From Rhododendron vialii (Eukaryota > Streptophyta > Magnoliopsida > Ericales > Ericaceae), in contig NC_080568.1 in NCBI RefSeq assembly GCF_030253575.1, positions 30,097,001 through 30,161,000 of the forward strand: a stretch of DNA of 64,000 nucleotides, given 5' to 3'. The notes beneath the pieces were generated by a model. It worked only from the letters and a program-made list of their open reading frames with translations. It made no database searches and was not told the origin of the DNA. Shown one piece after another: positions 43,742-53,071 of the stretch (the first letter of the stretch is position 1; the number at the start of each line of letters is the position of its first letter). Made by a program: the position numbers and the translations under genes.

Positions 43742-44134
43742 CAGAAAGTCTACACACACAGCAATCTGTGCACAGATTGTGCACAGATCTTGTTGTGGGG
43801 CCCACCACAGGTCCCACACAAATCATCCGAGCCGTTCATTAAATGTAAAACATTTTTTCAAAGGTCTCCGTAAAAAATAAGCTCAATTCGATACCTATAA
43901 GTGCTCGATTCAATCATATAACTTTTCATTATCTGAAAATCTAAATGAAAAGTTAGATAGTTGGATGAAGCACCTATAGGTATCGGATTGAGCTTATTTT
44001 TTACGGAGACCCTTGAAAAAATATTTTACATTTAATGAACGGCTCGGATGATTTGTGTGGAACTCGTGGTGGGCTCTATAATAAAATCTGTTCACAATCT
44101 GTGCACAGAGCTGTTGTGTGTAGCAGCTCTCCTA
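43742..44134. mobile_element. Hairpin MITE with AGAAAGTCTACAC ends
   Basis: The left arm (CTACACACACAGCAATCTGT, GGTCTCCGTAAAAAATAAGC) pairs with the right arm (GCTTATTTTTTACGGAGACC ... CAGAGCTGTTGTGTGTAG). The loop lies near 43925. Arms of nearly 190 bp make the whole 393 bp one foldback. The terminal AGAAAGTCTAC is shared with 30236, 30402 and 33512. Confidence 0.75.
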
Positions 44135-44282
44135 AAAAAATTGCATGCCTTAAAAGATGTTTTCGAGGTGATCATAATTATGAGCCCTAATGGATAAGGA
44201 TGAGTGTCATGATGAGTAATTAGGTACAAGGATAGAGTTAAACGTAGCTAACTACAAGAAAATGGGGTCCGATTTCCTTTGT

Positions 44283-44420
44283 TTTCAAAATTTCTGTGTC
44301 GAAGTGTCTTTCGGCCGTTGGATTGTGTGACTCTATTTTTTTTTATGTTTTAAATCTAACGGTCAAAAAACCTATTGGCACAAAGGCACAATGGTTTTTT
44401 TCGGTACAGAAGATCCTGCC
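44283..44420 (+). repeat. Short repeat, relative of 34283-34437
   Basis: It shares TGTTTTAAATCTAACGG and flanking words TTCTGTGTCGAA and TTCGGTACAGAAGAT with the copy near 34283. The ends are roughly inverted. Confidence 0.45.
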
Positions 44421-44450
44421 TCAAAAAAATGCACTATTAACATAAGACTA

Positions 44451-44560
44451 TTTTTTTTTTTTTGATAAGCAACACAATTTTATTAAAAACTCGATAATGG
44501 GTACATCGAGGAGAGACCAACTATTAGCCACTGAGGATGAGGCATAGTAGAAGCCTACGA
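44451..44560 (-). mobile_element. LINE-type 3' tail with poly(A), 5'-truncated
   Basis: On the minus strand the sequence reads GGTCTCTCCTCGATGTACCC, ATTATCGAGTTTTTAATAAA, TTGTGTTGCTTATC and then poly(A). The same tail words occur at 95-140 and 39895-39955, which indicates a retroposed family. The upstream limit is uncertain; no reverse transcriptase frame is left. Confidence 0.5.
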
Positions 44561-45329
44561 AAAACAAAACATACGACTAAAATTGCCAACGTAAACAATT
44601 TGTTGTCGCTAAATGTGCAAGTCAACATACGAAGTTACGTACTGAGCTTTGAGAGCTTGCACATTGCTGCAATCTGAAACCCTAATTATGCCTAAAAAGG
44701 CTAAAATACTACGATATCCAAAATTTATTTAATGAGGCTAATAGAAATTTAGGATATTTTAACCCTAGATGTTAGGATTTATAAAGCAAGCCCTAAATTG
44801 GTTTCCTTGAAAAGCAGTAATTTCGCACTAATCGTGCTTACTATTTAGATTTCTTGTGTTGAAATTGGATTCTAGTGTTGGTGGCCCTATACTAGTAAAG
44901 TAAACGAGTTTTTTCAAAATTATCGGGTGACGGCTGCCACCACTTACCCCACCTTGACTCCATCGTTGGTTAGACTATCGATAATGTCGATCATTCATGT
45001 TTGGTTTAATTAGTCACTAATTATTGTTCTTTGATTTCATATTTCAAAAACTCACTTGGACCAAACATGCTATATGTGGAACTACGGTGATGAACTACAA
45101 TTTGTTTATTCTGCTTGAAATATTCTTAGTATATCTTAATTGAGATCGGCAAATCCATGAATTTTCATAGTTTTCGACAAAAAATATGCATTTATATTTT
45201 ATACATGTATATATGACAGTCATTTATCATAGTATATATTAAAAAATTGTACGTACCTATGCATACGTGTATATATATAATTAATACTGTAACTAGGAAT
45301 TTATATGGCCAATTGATAATCATGGGAAT

Positions 45330-45500
45330 TTTTTTTTTTTTAGTAACAGGATGTCCGGACCACTTTACGCGCACTTCGACTAATTTTAGGACCGTGAAAT
45401 TAGCGACCCGCAAAACTCTAGGTCCCCCTAAGGTTTGGAATATTCGGACTTTGTTAGGTTCGAACTTTAAACTCTTAGGGAACAAGCTCGATCTTTAATT
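45330..45500 (-). mobile_element. SINE-like element with poly(A) and B-box-like motif
   Basis: Read on the minus strand it has a GTTCGAACC motif matching the tRNA-type Pol III B box near its start, then TTAGGGGGACC, ATTAGTCGAAGTGCGCG and GGTCCGGACATCCTGTTACT, ending in 12 A. The order fits a tRNA-derived SINE. No clear target-site duplication was found. Confidence 0.5.
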
Positions 45501-47189
45501 ATTTTCTCGTATCCATTCGGCGAAACCCATTGGGGTTTGATATTATAATCATTGGAATGTTAACAACTGTTGGATGCTAGTGATCGATCAAATAATTGAG
45601 ATCTATGGGCAAAGTCACATTTAAGTACTATTGCTGATGTGATGAAAAGTCACGTCTCAGTCTTCTTATCTTAATTAGGTGGCAAGTAATGGTTGAGCTG
45701 CAAAGCATGTAAAAGACTGCGTGCCAACAATGTTATAAGTTGGCAAAACGTTAATTTAATTAAAAATTCCTCTCTCCAAACAGAAGAAACATCTTGATTG
45801 TGTCACCCAAACAATATATTAACGACCTAATGCATGTTTACATAATTTGATGCTAAACCTAATGGTTTCATTACACTCTGATATATATTGGTGAGATACT
45901 GGGTATCGATCTTTTTCTCTGTTGTTTAATTAACTCGAGGAATGTGAACTTGATCGAATTGAAGATTATAAAAAAGCTAAACTAAACATGGTTGCAACTT
46001 ATATTAAGTCTTTTAAGCAAATAATAATAATAAAAAAATAAAAAAAACTTATAAGTAATACCAAACGGGGCCGAAATATGCGTGGTTGAAGTTGAGAACC
46101 TAAATCTAGCCGAAAGTATGGAACCATATCTGCATGACAAAGACATAGATTGTCTCACTAATTAATTATCCCCCATTTGAATAATAATGGAATAAAGCAC
46201 ACATTATAGCTTGCTTGTGAAATACTTTAAAGGGCAGATCATGGGATTAATTATGGCTTCTAAAAAATTGGAGTGGAATATTTGCTACAGATTCTTGAAG
46301 CAGTTTCTAAAAATCACAGCTTTTTAACATTTCGTTAATTTAAGGCCCAGAAGATGATTTCTTAGAATTTACGATTTTAATACTTTAACAGTGCTCAAAG
46401 AAGCTGTGATTTGTGCAAAGACAGAAATATTCCTTGCCTATCTAATAATTCTCGATCTCTTGGTCAAGGACAAAAGAGACTAATTCACAGAAAAAATTAT
46501 TTCGTACTGTGGCATTTACATCAAACACGACTACTCTTGAGCTTCTGTACATAACATATATGTCATAATCCAGAGCGGCAGCAAATTACATTCTTCATAG
46601 CTTCTCTAGAATCTAAAAAATCTAAAATTTGAAGCAGAATCAATGATTCAAAATTTAAAAAAAGAAAGAAAAGAGAGCTATCACAAACACGCTCTCATTT
46701 GCTCTTTGATTATTGAAACGTACTAGCTTTTGCTTGCTTTTTCTTGAAGAAAAAAAATACCCATAAGGCTGACTAGCCTTTCTTTAATTTGATAATCAAG
46801 AACCACTAAGATCTCAACACATCAAAATATTTTTAAGAACAATCCATACCAATTTTGAATAGGAAAAGGGGTGTTCAAAAATCAAGATCCTCCTCTCAAT
46901 GCTTCTTTGAGCATAATTTGATCTTAGCTTAAGTTGGAAACAAGTGATGGTTTTTCTCCACGTGTTGATGTGGCCGGTACCAACCGCAAAAAATGGGAGG
47001 CATCTCGGGCTAAGTGTTATGTCATCTTTAGGTTAGATTCTCTCTTTGCAAGAAACAACTAGAAAGGTATCTATGTTTCTTCTTTTAGGGCAACAAAAGT
47101 GAGGTGTAACTACCCATGTGGAATATCTTCTCCCTCTCTCACTAGTGTATATTTAAAGAAAGGAAAATGTTAATCTCTGCGCTCAAGAT
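45501..47189. other. Intergenic, no gene supported
   Basis: AT-rich DNA without long open frames, clear repeats or splice-linked coding segments. Confidence 0.4.
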
Positions 47190-47345
47190 AAAGGATAATA
47201 GGTAAAAAAAAAAAATGCATTGATATCTGCAAAAAATGTATTAATTAATATGTGTGAAAGTATATTAATATTTGTGAGATATACATTGATATCTAAACTT
47301 ATTTAGAATTATTTGTGTATCATCCTCCATCTAATGGGCGGACCG
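47190..47345. repeat. AGGATAATA repeat, copy 1
   Basis: It reads AAGGATAATAGGTAAAAAAA, then TGCATTGATATCTGCAAAAA, TTTAGAATTATTTGTG and CATCCTCCATCTAATGGGCG. Two relatives lie at 49832-49990 and 51705-51865. Ends are weakly inverted (CGCCC...GGATAATA against ATCCTCC...GGGCG), so it is probably a small MITE. Confidence 0.55.
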
Positions 47346-47851
47346 TTAAAGAAAACGAGTATAGACAGGGAGAATCTATGATTTTACTGTTTGTTCCAAA
47401 AAAAAATCTATGGCTTTATCTAACTGGAGTGAAATCTTACCTGAAACTTATTTGAGTGTAGGCAGAATTTGTCGACAATGCATGGCGCAAATACCTAGAG
47501 CCACACGTACAACACGATAGATAGGGAACATGGACTTGCTTAGATTGTTCCTCTTTTTTTTGAATAGCAAAAAAAAATAATATTAATATTCTTTGAAAAC
47601 GAATTACAAAGATTAAACGGACCCCAAGCACGATGCATCAAAATAGAGCAAAGAGCATACCCTCAAAGAAAGTACCCTCTCACTCCAAAAATCAAATGCC
47701 GCTAGGTGTGTAGATTGTTCTTGACCAAGAGGAACAGAGGAACAGAGAGAAACATGATTAAGTGGAATTTGTTTTCGAGTTCCCGTTCACCATGCACGTT
47801 GATCTATTAGGTATAGATCGTGTTTGGCAATGATAAACGACAAATCTCGTA

Positions 47852-48111
47852 CTCCTTCCGTCTCTAAATGTTTGACACTTTTAGGAGTTCTAACTTTTAA
47901 AGAAGAAATATTATTGTATTGTGAAAAAACCAAGTGTCACCCTTCTAGTGTATTTTGAATAGTACTTGAAATTTTGAATTTGAAATTTTGCGCTCAAAAG
48001 ACATGGGTAACATGAGAAGTTTACCATATTTTGCTTTTAACTTTTCAAAATAAACAAATATATGGGACAACAAAAAACATGAAAGTGTCAAACATTTAGG
48101 GACGAAGGGAG
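47852..48111. mobile_element. Stowaway-type MITE
   Basis: The left end CTCCTTCCGTCTCTAAATGT pairs with the right end ACATTTAGGGACGAAGGGAG, and the arms continue with TTGACACTTT. TA flanks both sides (47850-47851, 48112-48113). Length is 260 bp. Confidence 0.8.
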
Positions 48112-48509
48112 TACTATTTAGTATGAGACCAGAGAATAACATTTTAGCAAATTTGGGTGAAACTTGTAAATCACCAATAATAAAGGATTTGTATATGGTC
48201 AATATCTCATGGAGGAACCCCCCAAAAAGGTTGTTATTTAAGTACCATGGAGGTGTTTGAAATATATATCCCTAATTTGCATGCCCAAGAACTCGTAAAT
48301 CAGAATCATATCTCTTGGGCATGGGTGAGCTACGCCAACCGGTAGTAATGGTTTCGGCGGATGAGTATTCACCTTGAGGAAACAAGAGTAAAAAAATTTG
48401 ATTCCTTAATTAAACCGAAATTGTAGATAGAATAATCATGGGTCGTAATGCAATTGGTGAATGCAACTTTAAGTCAGCTTGGAATGCGCTATGAGAAGCA
48501 AGCGAGCGA

Positions 48510-48533
48510 GCTATGAGAAGCAAGCGAGCGAGC
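48510..48533 (+). repeat. Local duplication of GCTATGAGAAGCAAGCGAGC
   Basis: The 22-bp word GCTATGAGAAGCAAGCGAGC plus GA occurs twice in tandem from about 48487 to 48532. Unit B has it once, so this is a later micro-duplication in unit A. Confidence 0.7.
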
Positions 48534-49464
48534 AAACGAAAATTCAAAAAAAGACGAACAAAAATACAGTTATATATGAAAATTTAGGAGAACCATGCCC
48601 CGAATGATATCCTTTCCTGGGGTTTCACCATGTAAAGGAAAATCTGCTAGTAATGTTGCTGTGGTTAAATTGATCTTCTTTGATAGTAGTACTATATACT
48701 ACACATGTATCATTTTTCCCTATTGGGGGTGATATTCTTGGAGGTTTCTGGTGTTGTTGGAATGGTGGAAGGTGATAATCTTTACGGGAGGTGGGGGAGG
48801 TTTGATTAGAGACAGCAATGGCCTTTGGATCGTATGGGTTTCGCTAGCAACATCGATCGGGAAAGTTTCTATCATTACAGCGGGAGCTTTGGGCCGTAAG
48901 CAATGGCTTAAGATTAGCATGGGAACAGGGGAGTAACAAATCTTGACGTCGAAATTGATGCATTGCTTGCTCTCCAGATAGTTCGATCAGGAGCAAGAAA
49001 ACAACCATCACCCGCGCGTTATTTCAACTGATTTTCGATCGCAGGCTGCTATCGGACAAGTTCCGGTCCAAGTCCATCGGCCATGTGTTTCGGGAGGCTA
49101 ATAGATGCGCGGATGTCCTTCACAAATTCGTCTCTCTGTCTTTTTCTAGAATTTCAGTTCGAGTTAAAATACCCATGACTGTTTATTTCTTAGTTTACGC
49201 AATCTATTTCCACCAACAGAAAGTAATTGTAGTAGACAACAATAGATCTGGAGTTGAAATTGGTGAGCTTATTTATTACTACTAGGTGGTTCCCTAGCAG
49301 TTACGGAGTAGTATTTGGCTGAAAAGATAAATTGAAAATAGAGGCATTCAAGCCCAGAACATGATGGGTAATAAGGTCTCCCAACAAAAGTTTCAGCTTT
49401 GTGTTTTTTCTGAAAAGAGAAAAAAATTACTCCTACAAAAAAGAGCCATGCCAACTGCCAAGGC

Positions 49465-49712
49465 TTTAAACGAGCTTTATCGAGCTCGAGCTTTGATTGT
49501 TTACTAAATAAATCAAAAATTTGAGTTCAAGCCTTAGATAAATTGAGCTTAATCATTTACTGAACGAGCTTCTTTAATAGAGCCGAGCCTCCCCTAACGT
49601 ACCGAACTTTTGTTGATTCATTTACTAAATGAACCGAAAACTTAAGCTTTGAGCTGAGCGTTAACGAGCCGAACTCTCGAGCTGTTCGGTTCGTTTACAA
49701 CCCTTGTACAAA
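49465..49712. repeat. GAGCT-rich repeat, copy in unit A
   Basis: Words AACGAGCTTTATCGAGCTCG, ACTGAACGAGC, GAGCCGAGCC and GAGCTGTTCGGTTCG. The 3' piece recurs in unit B at about 51137-51185. Confidence 0.55.
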
Positions 49713-49831
49713 GTCCACAACAACAGGTATACTTTTGGCAGCCTAAACCTTGAAAAGTCATGATAAATCCAACGGTTCTAATTGGCTAGATCATGTACTC
49801 CATATACATCTATAAATTATTCCAACATTCG

Positions 49832-49990
49832 CCCAGATGATGTAGGATAATAGGTAAAAAAAAATGCATTGATATCTGAAAAAAATGTATTGATATTTGT
49901 GAAAGTAAATTAATATTCGTGAAATATGCATTGATATCTGAATTTATTTAGAATTATGTTCGTATTATCCTCCGCCTAGTGGGCGAATAT
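49832..49990. repeat. AGGATAATA repeat, copy 2
   Basis: Starts ATTCGCCCAGATGATGTAGG and ends CCGCCTAGTGGGCGAAT, so this copy has recognisable inverted ends (ATTCGCCCA and TGGGCGAAT). About 155 bp; it lies 210 bases upstream of U6 copy 1. Confidence 0.6.
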
Positions 49991-50137
49991 TAGCAAAACC
50001 ATTTTTGGATTTACCCATCATATCTCTGTCTAAAGTTTCTTAAACCCTCCGGAAATAAGTTCCAGATATAGGGCAGAATAGGCCTGTTGTCTGTCTTTTG
50101 ATGTGACGAAACTGTAACTTTGGTTTGGTTTGGTTTC

Positions 50138-50180
50138 GTCCCACATCGACTAGTTGTCAGAAACTAACGCCGTTTAAGTA
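50138..50180 (+). promoter_or_regulatory. Pol III promoter of U6 copy 1 (USE and TATA-like box)
   Basis: The Upstream Sequence Element GTCCCACATCG is at 50138-50148, 66 bases before the transcript start. A TATA-like TTTAAGTA is at 50173-50180 (-31). The 24-base gap between them is the spacing that selects Pol III in plants. The TATA box departs from the usual TTTATATA. Confidence 0.85.
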
Positions 50181-50203
50181 ACGAAGCGATGGAAAGAAAG
50201 TTT

Positions 50204-50223
50204 GTCCCTTCGGGGACATCCGA

Positions 50224-50255
<32 letters not shown>

Positions 50256-50305
50256 GGCCCCTGCGCAAGGATGACACGCACAAATCGAGAAATGGTCCAA
50301 ATTTT
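50204..50305 (+). ncRNA. U6: U6 spliceosomal snRNA, copy 1
   Basis: The sequence starts GTCCCTTCGGGGACATCCG (5' stem-loop), then contains the ACAGAGA box (GATACAGAGAAGATTAGC), the AGC triad and the internal stem-loop region (CCCCTGCGCAAGGATGACAC). It ends TGGTCCAAATTTT, with a run of T (50302-50308) as Pol III terminator. The 102-nt length and sequence agree with plant U6. It pairs with U4 and U2 and forms the catalytic core of the spliceosome. The 3' segment has the usual AAATCGAGAAATGG. Confidence 0.97.
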
Positions 50306-51235
50306 TTTGACCGTTTTACCCACGGTTCTGGGCAGTTGAATTACCGGGATACCCTTGAATTCCTCTCCTTTCCCGCAAATAGCCCTTTTGGCGTGTGCAT
50401 CGGTTCCTCTTCTCTTCTCTCAGCTCGAATCGAAATCTACGGTTTCAGAAAGGTGGTTCTCTGTGGTATGAATTAACGCAGGTACATTACTTGCTTGTAC
50501 TCTCGCCAGTGATTGCAAATTAGTCGAAGCCATTTGAATTTTAAGTTCAGATTAATCTTCAATATTCAGCTATCTACGTACAAAATTGTAGTCAGCTCAG
50601 AATAAGCTATGAGAATCAAGCGAGCGAGCAAACGAAAATTCAAAACAAGACGAACAAAAATACAATTATGAAAATTTAGAAGAAACATTGAGCCCCTGAA
50701 TGATATCATTCCCTGGGGTTTCATCATGTAAAAGGAAAATCTGCCAGTAATGTTGTGGTTAAATTGATCTTCTTTGATACTACGACGTCTCATGTTTTGG
50801 TAATATTCTCAACAAAAGATGAAATTTTATTAAAAATGCAAAAAGGGGAAGGAGATTTAACATAAAGTTGAATGATACATCTCGAGAGCAAAGCCCAAGC
50901 CACCCAAAGGTCCACAAGGGTCCAAAATAATAAAATACTAAAGCTCAATCCAACACCCAAATAAAACAGATAAAAGCCCAAACACTTTAACCCGGTCCAC
51001 TTAAACCCTAACCACTTCAATCTCCACGGCCGCAAAAACCACCGAAAAACAAGCCTCGCCGTTAAGCTAAGTCGGCCTCTTCTAGATGTAGAGACCGGCG
51101 GCGAAAACCGGCCTACGACAATGAAAATCAAAGCAACGGTTGAGCTTTAGAGAGCTCGCGAGCTGCTTGGTTCGTTTACAACCCTAATACATAGTCCACA
51201 ACAACAGGTATACTTTTGGCAGCCTAAAACCTTGA

Positions 51236-51604
51236 GACCCCGTTCGTTTTGAGATTTTGGATTTAGATTTATAAATAGTGAGTGTAAAGAGAAATAGAGT
51301 AATCTCTATTATAAAACAGAAGGGTGAGGGGACAAGTTGTTGGAACGGTTTAGATTCATTTGATCCAAAGGCTGTAGTGCATTCTCCCACTTTTCAGTTA
51401 AGTGCCTATGGTTTTCACTTAAATCACACAACTGCCATTCCCTTCCAATCGGAATGCGTAGTGCCGTAAGCACGGGCTAACACTAGTAATTGAAAATATG
51501 GGTAATGATTGGAGAGAGATAGAGAGAAAAATGAGAGTAATAATTAGAGAAAAATAAAAAAATAATTAGAATCTAAAATCCAAAACTCTTAAACGAATGG
51601 ATTC
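51236..51604. mobile_element. TIR MITE in unit B
   Basis: The left end CCCGTTCGTTTTGAGATTTT pairs with the right end AAACGAATGGATTC; the arms continue with GGATTTAGATTT against AATCTAAAATCC. TGA flanks both sides (51233-51235, 51605-51607), fitting a 3-bp PIF/Harbinger-like target. Unit A reads straight through this position (ACCTTGAAAAGTC), which proves an insertion after the duplication. Length is 369 bp with the nested Helitron. Confidence 0.75.
51303..51486 (+). mobile_element. Small non-autonomous Helitron nested in the MITE
   Basis: It begins TCTCTATTATAAAACAGAAG and ends with the hairpin GCCGTAAGCACGGGC, then TAACACTAG. The flanking bases are A (51302) and T (51487). Start with TC, end with CTAG, 3' hairpin and an AT target are the full Helitron signature in only 184 bp. 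Confidence 0.7.
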
Positions 51605-51704
51605 TGAAAATTCAAGGTAAATCCAACGGTTCTAATTGGATAGATCAAGTACTCCATATACCTACATGTACTATTTTTTGTATGGTTTATTCTAACATTT
51701 GTCC

Positions 51705-51865
51705 AAGTGGTATAGAATAATAGATAAAAAAAATACATTGATATTCGAAAAAATGTATTAATAATTGTGAAAATATATTAATATTCGTAAAATATACATT
51801 GATATTCGAACTTATTTGAAATTATATGCGTATTATCTTCTACCATGGAGACGGAGATTAGCATC
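51705..51865. repeat. AGGATAATA repeat, copy 3
   Basis: Reads AGAATAATAGATAAAAAAAA, TACATTGATATTCG and TATTATCTTCTACCATGG. It is the unit B counterpart of copy 2, more diverged at its right end. Confidence 0.55.
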
Positions 51866-52002
51866 TCTCTGTCTAAAGTTTCTAAACCCTCCAGAAATAG
51901 GTCCCAGTCCCAGATATAGGGCAGAATAGGCCTGTCTGTCTGTCTCTCGGACTCTCTGTGTGACGCAACTGTAACTTTGTTTCCTTGGTTTGGTTTGTTT
52001 TC

Positions 52003-52045
52003 GTCCCACATCGACTAGTTGTCAGAAACTAACACCGTTTAAGTA
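52003..52045 (+). promoter_or_regulatory. Pol III promoter of U6 copy 2 (USE and TATA-like box)
   Basis: GTCCCACATCG is at 52003-52013 (-66) and TTTAAGTA at 52038-52045 (-31), with the same 24-base gap as copy 1. The TATA box has the same deviation. Confidence 0.85.
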
Positions 52046-52068
52046 ACGAAGCGATGGAGGGGAAGTTC

Positions 52069-52088
52069 GTCCCTTCGGGGACATCCGA

Positions 52089-52120
<32 letters not shown>

Positions 52121-52170
52121 GGCCCCTGCGCAAGGATGACACGCACAAATCGGGAAATGGTCCAAATTTT
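52069..52170 (+). ncRNA. U6: U6 spliceosomal snRNA, copy 2
   Basis: Identical to copy 1 over its 102 bases except one change near the 3' end: AAATCGGGAAATGG where copy 1 and plant U6 generally have AAATCGAGAAATGG. The 5' stem-loop, ACAGAGA box, AGC triad and internal stem-loop are intact, and the T-run terminator follows (52167-52173). The change lies 3' of the catalytic core, so function is plausible. Confidence 0.95.
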
Positions 52171-52460
52171 TTTGACCATTTTGCCCACGGTTCTGGGCAG
52201 TTGAATTACCGGGATACCCTCGAATTCCTCTCCGTTCCCGCAAATATCCCTCGCTGCGGATGCACCTGTTCCTCTCCTCTTCTCTCAGCTCGAATATCGA
52301 AATCTAGGGTTTCAGAAAGGTGGTTCTCTGTGCTCTGAATTAACGCAGGTACATTACTTGCTTTTACTCTCGCCAGTGATTGCAAATTAGTCGAAGCCAT
52401 TTGAATTTTACGTTCAGATCAATCTTCACGATTCTGCTATATACGCACAGAATTGTAGTT

Positions 52461-53071
52461 TGAAGAGCTTTCACTTCGTTGTTGTTGTTGTTGTTGTTGT
52501 TTTAAGACTCTTTGAAATCAATTTCTTAGGGTTACGATGTCCGATTGTACAATACTCCTGATCGGGAAATACTCGAATGTCGGAGATTTGTTTGTGGGAT
52601 TAGTGATGGAAATTTGATGGTTAACTAAGAAAAAGCATGTTAATCAGAAGAAATTTCACGTTTTGGTATCTGGTACCCCAATTCCATGCTATTGGTTTCT
52701 TCCTGCACCTATACGGTAAGAATGTGAAATGTTTTGTTAGCCTGAACAATTCGGAAGATAGCTTAGACCCATTCACTTTCGCCTCATAGTTCACTGTTAA
52801 CACTGCCTGAGGTTTTGGTAATACTACCGAAGGTCCGAAACCAACATGTCTTACCATTCACCTGCTGAACATTGTTTGAAACTAGAACCCCAAATTCCAT
52901 CTGATACATAGCCAAGTTGGAACATTACCCGAAACGGCTCCAAAATGACCCAGTATTATTACATTATTTAGCAACAGCAGTTGGCAGGACTCACAAAGCA
53001 GACACAAAATCACACCCACTACAGATAACGCTAGCGAAAGCAGTCGAAAACGGATGATCGTAGCAATTTGT
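52461..53071. other. Spacer between the U6 duplication and the malate synthase 3' end
   Basis: A (GTT)n tract lies at 52481-52502. The right part should hold the malate synthase 3' UTR. No gene was found. Confidence 0.5.

Larger units (their letters stand above)
48473..50590. repeat. Segmental tandem duplication, unit A (with U6 copy 1)
   Basis: The unit starts TCAGCTTGGAATGCGCTATG and ends ACAAAATTGTAG. The next unit begins with the same TCAGCT...CTATGAGAA...CAAGCGAGCGAGC series. Shared blocks, in order, are the AAGCGAGCGAGC/GGTTTCACCATGTAAA block, the GAGCT repeat with CCACAACAACAGGTATACTT, AAATCCAACGGTTCTAATTG, the AGGATAATA repeat, the U6 promoter and gene, and the downstream GGTTCTGGGCAGTTGAATTA block. 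Unit A also has private sequence at about 48700-49440. Confidence 0.75.
50591..52460. repeat. Segmental tandem duplication, unit B (with U6 copy 2)
   Basis: The unit starts TCAGCTCAGAATAAGCTATG immediately after unit A and ends GCACAGAATTGTAG. It carries the same blocks in the same order as unit A. It differs by lacking unit A's private block, by private sequence at about 50790-51130, and by a MITE with a nested Helitron at 51236-51604. Confidence 0.75.

Noticed and set aside
48487-48533. Short spaced repeat that might suggest a CRISPR-like array
   Set aside because: Only two adjacent copies with no spacers, in a plant nuclear genome.
50189-50476. Plus-strand 95-codon open frame (and its twin at 52054-52338)
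   Set aside because: Both run through the U6 snRNA genes and are paralogous only because the U6 loci are duplicated.
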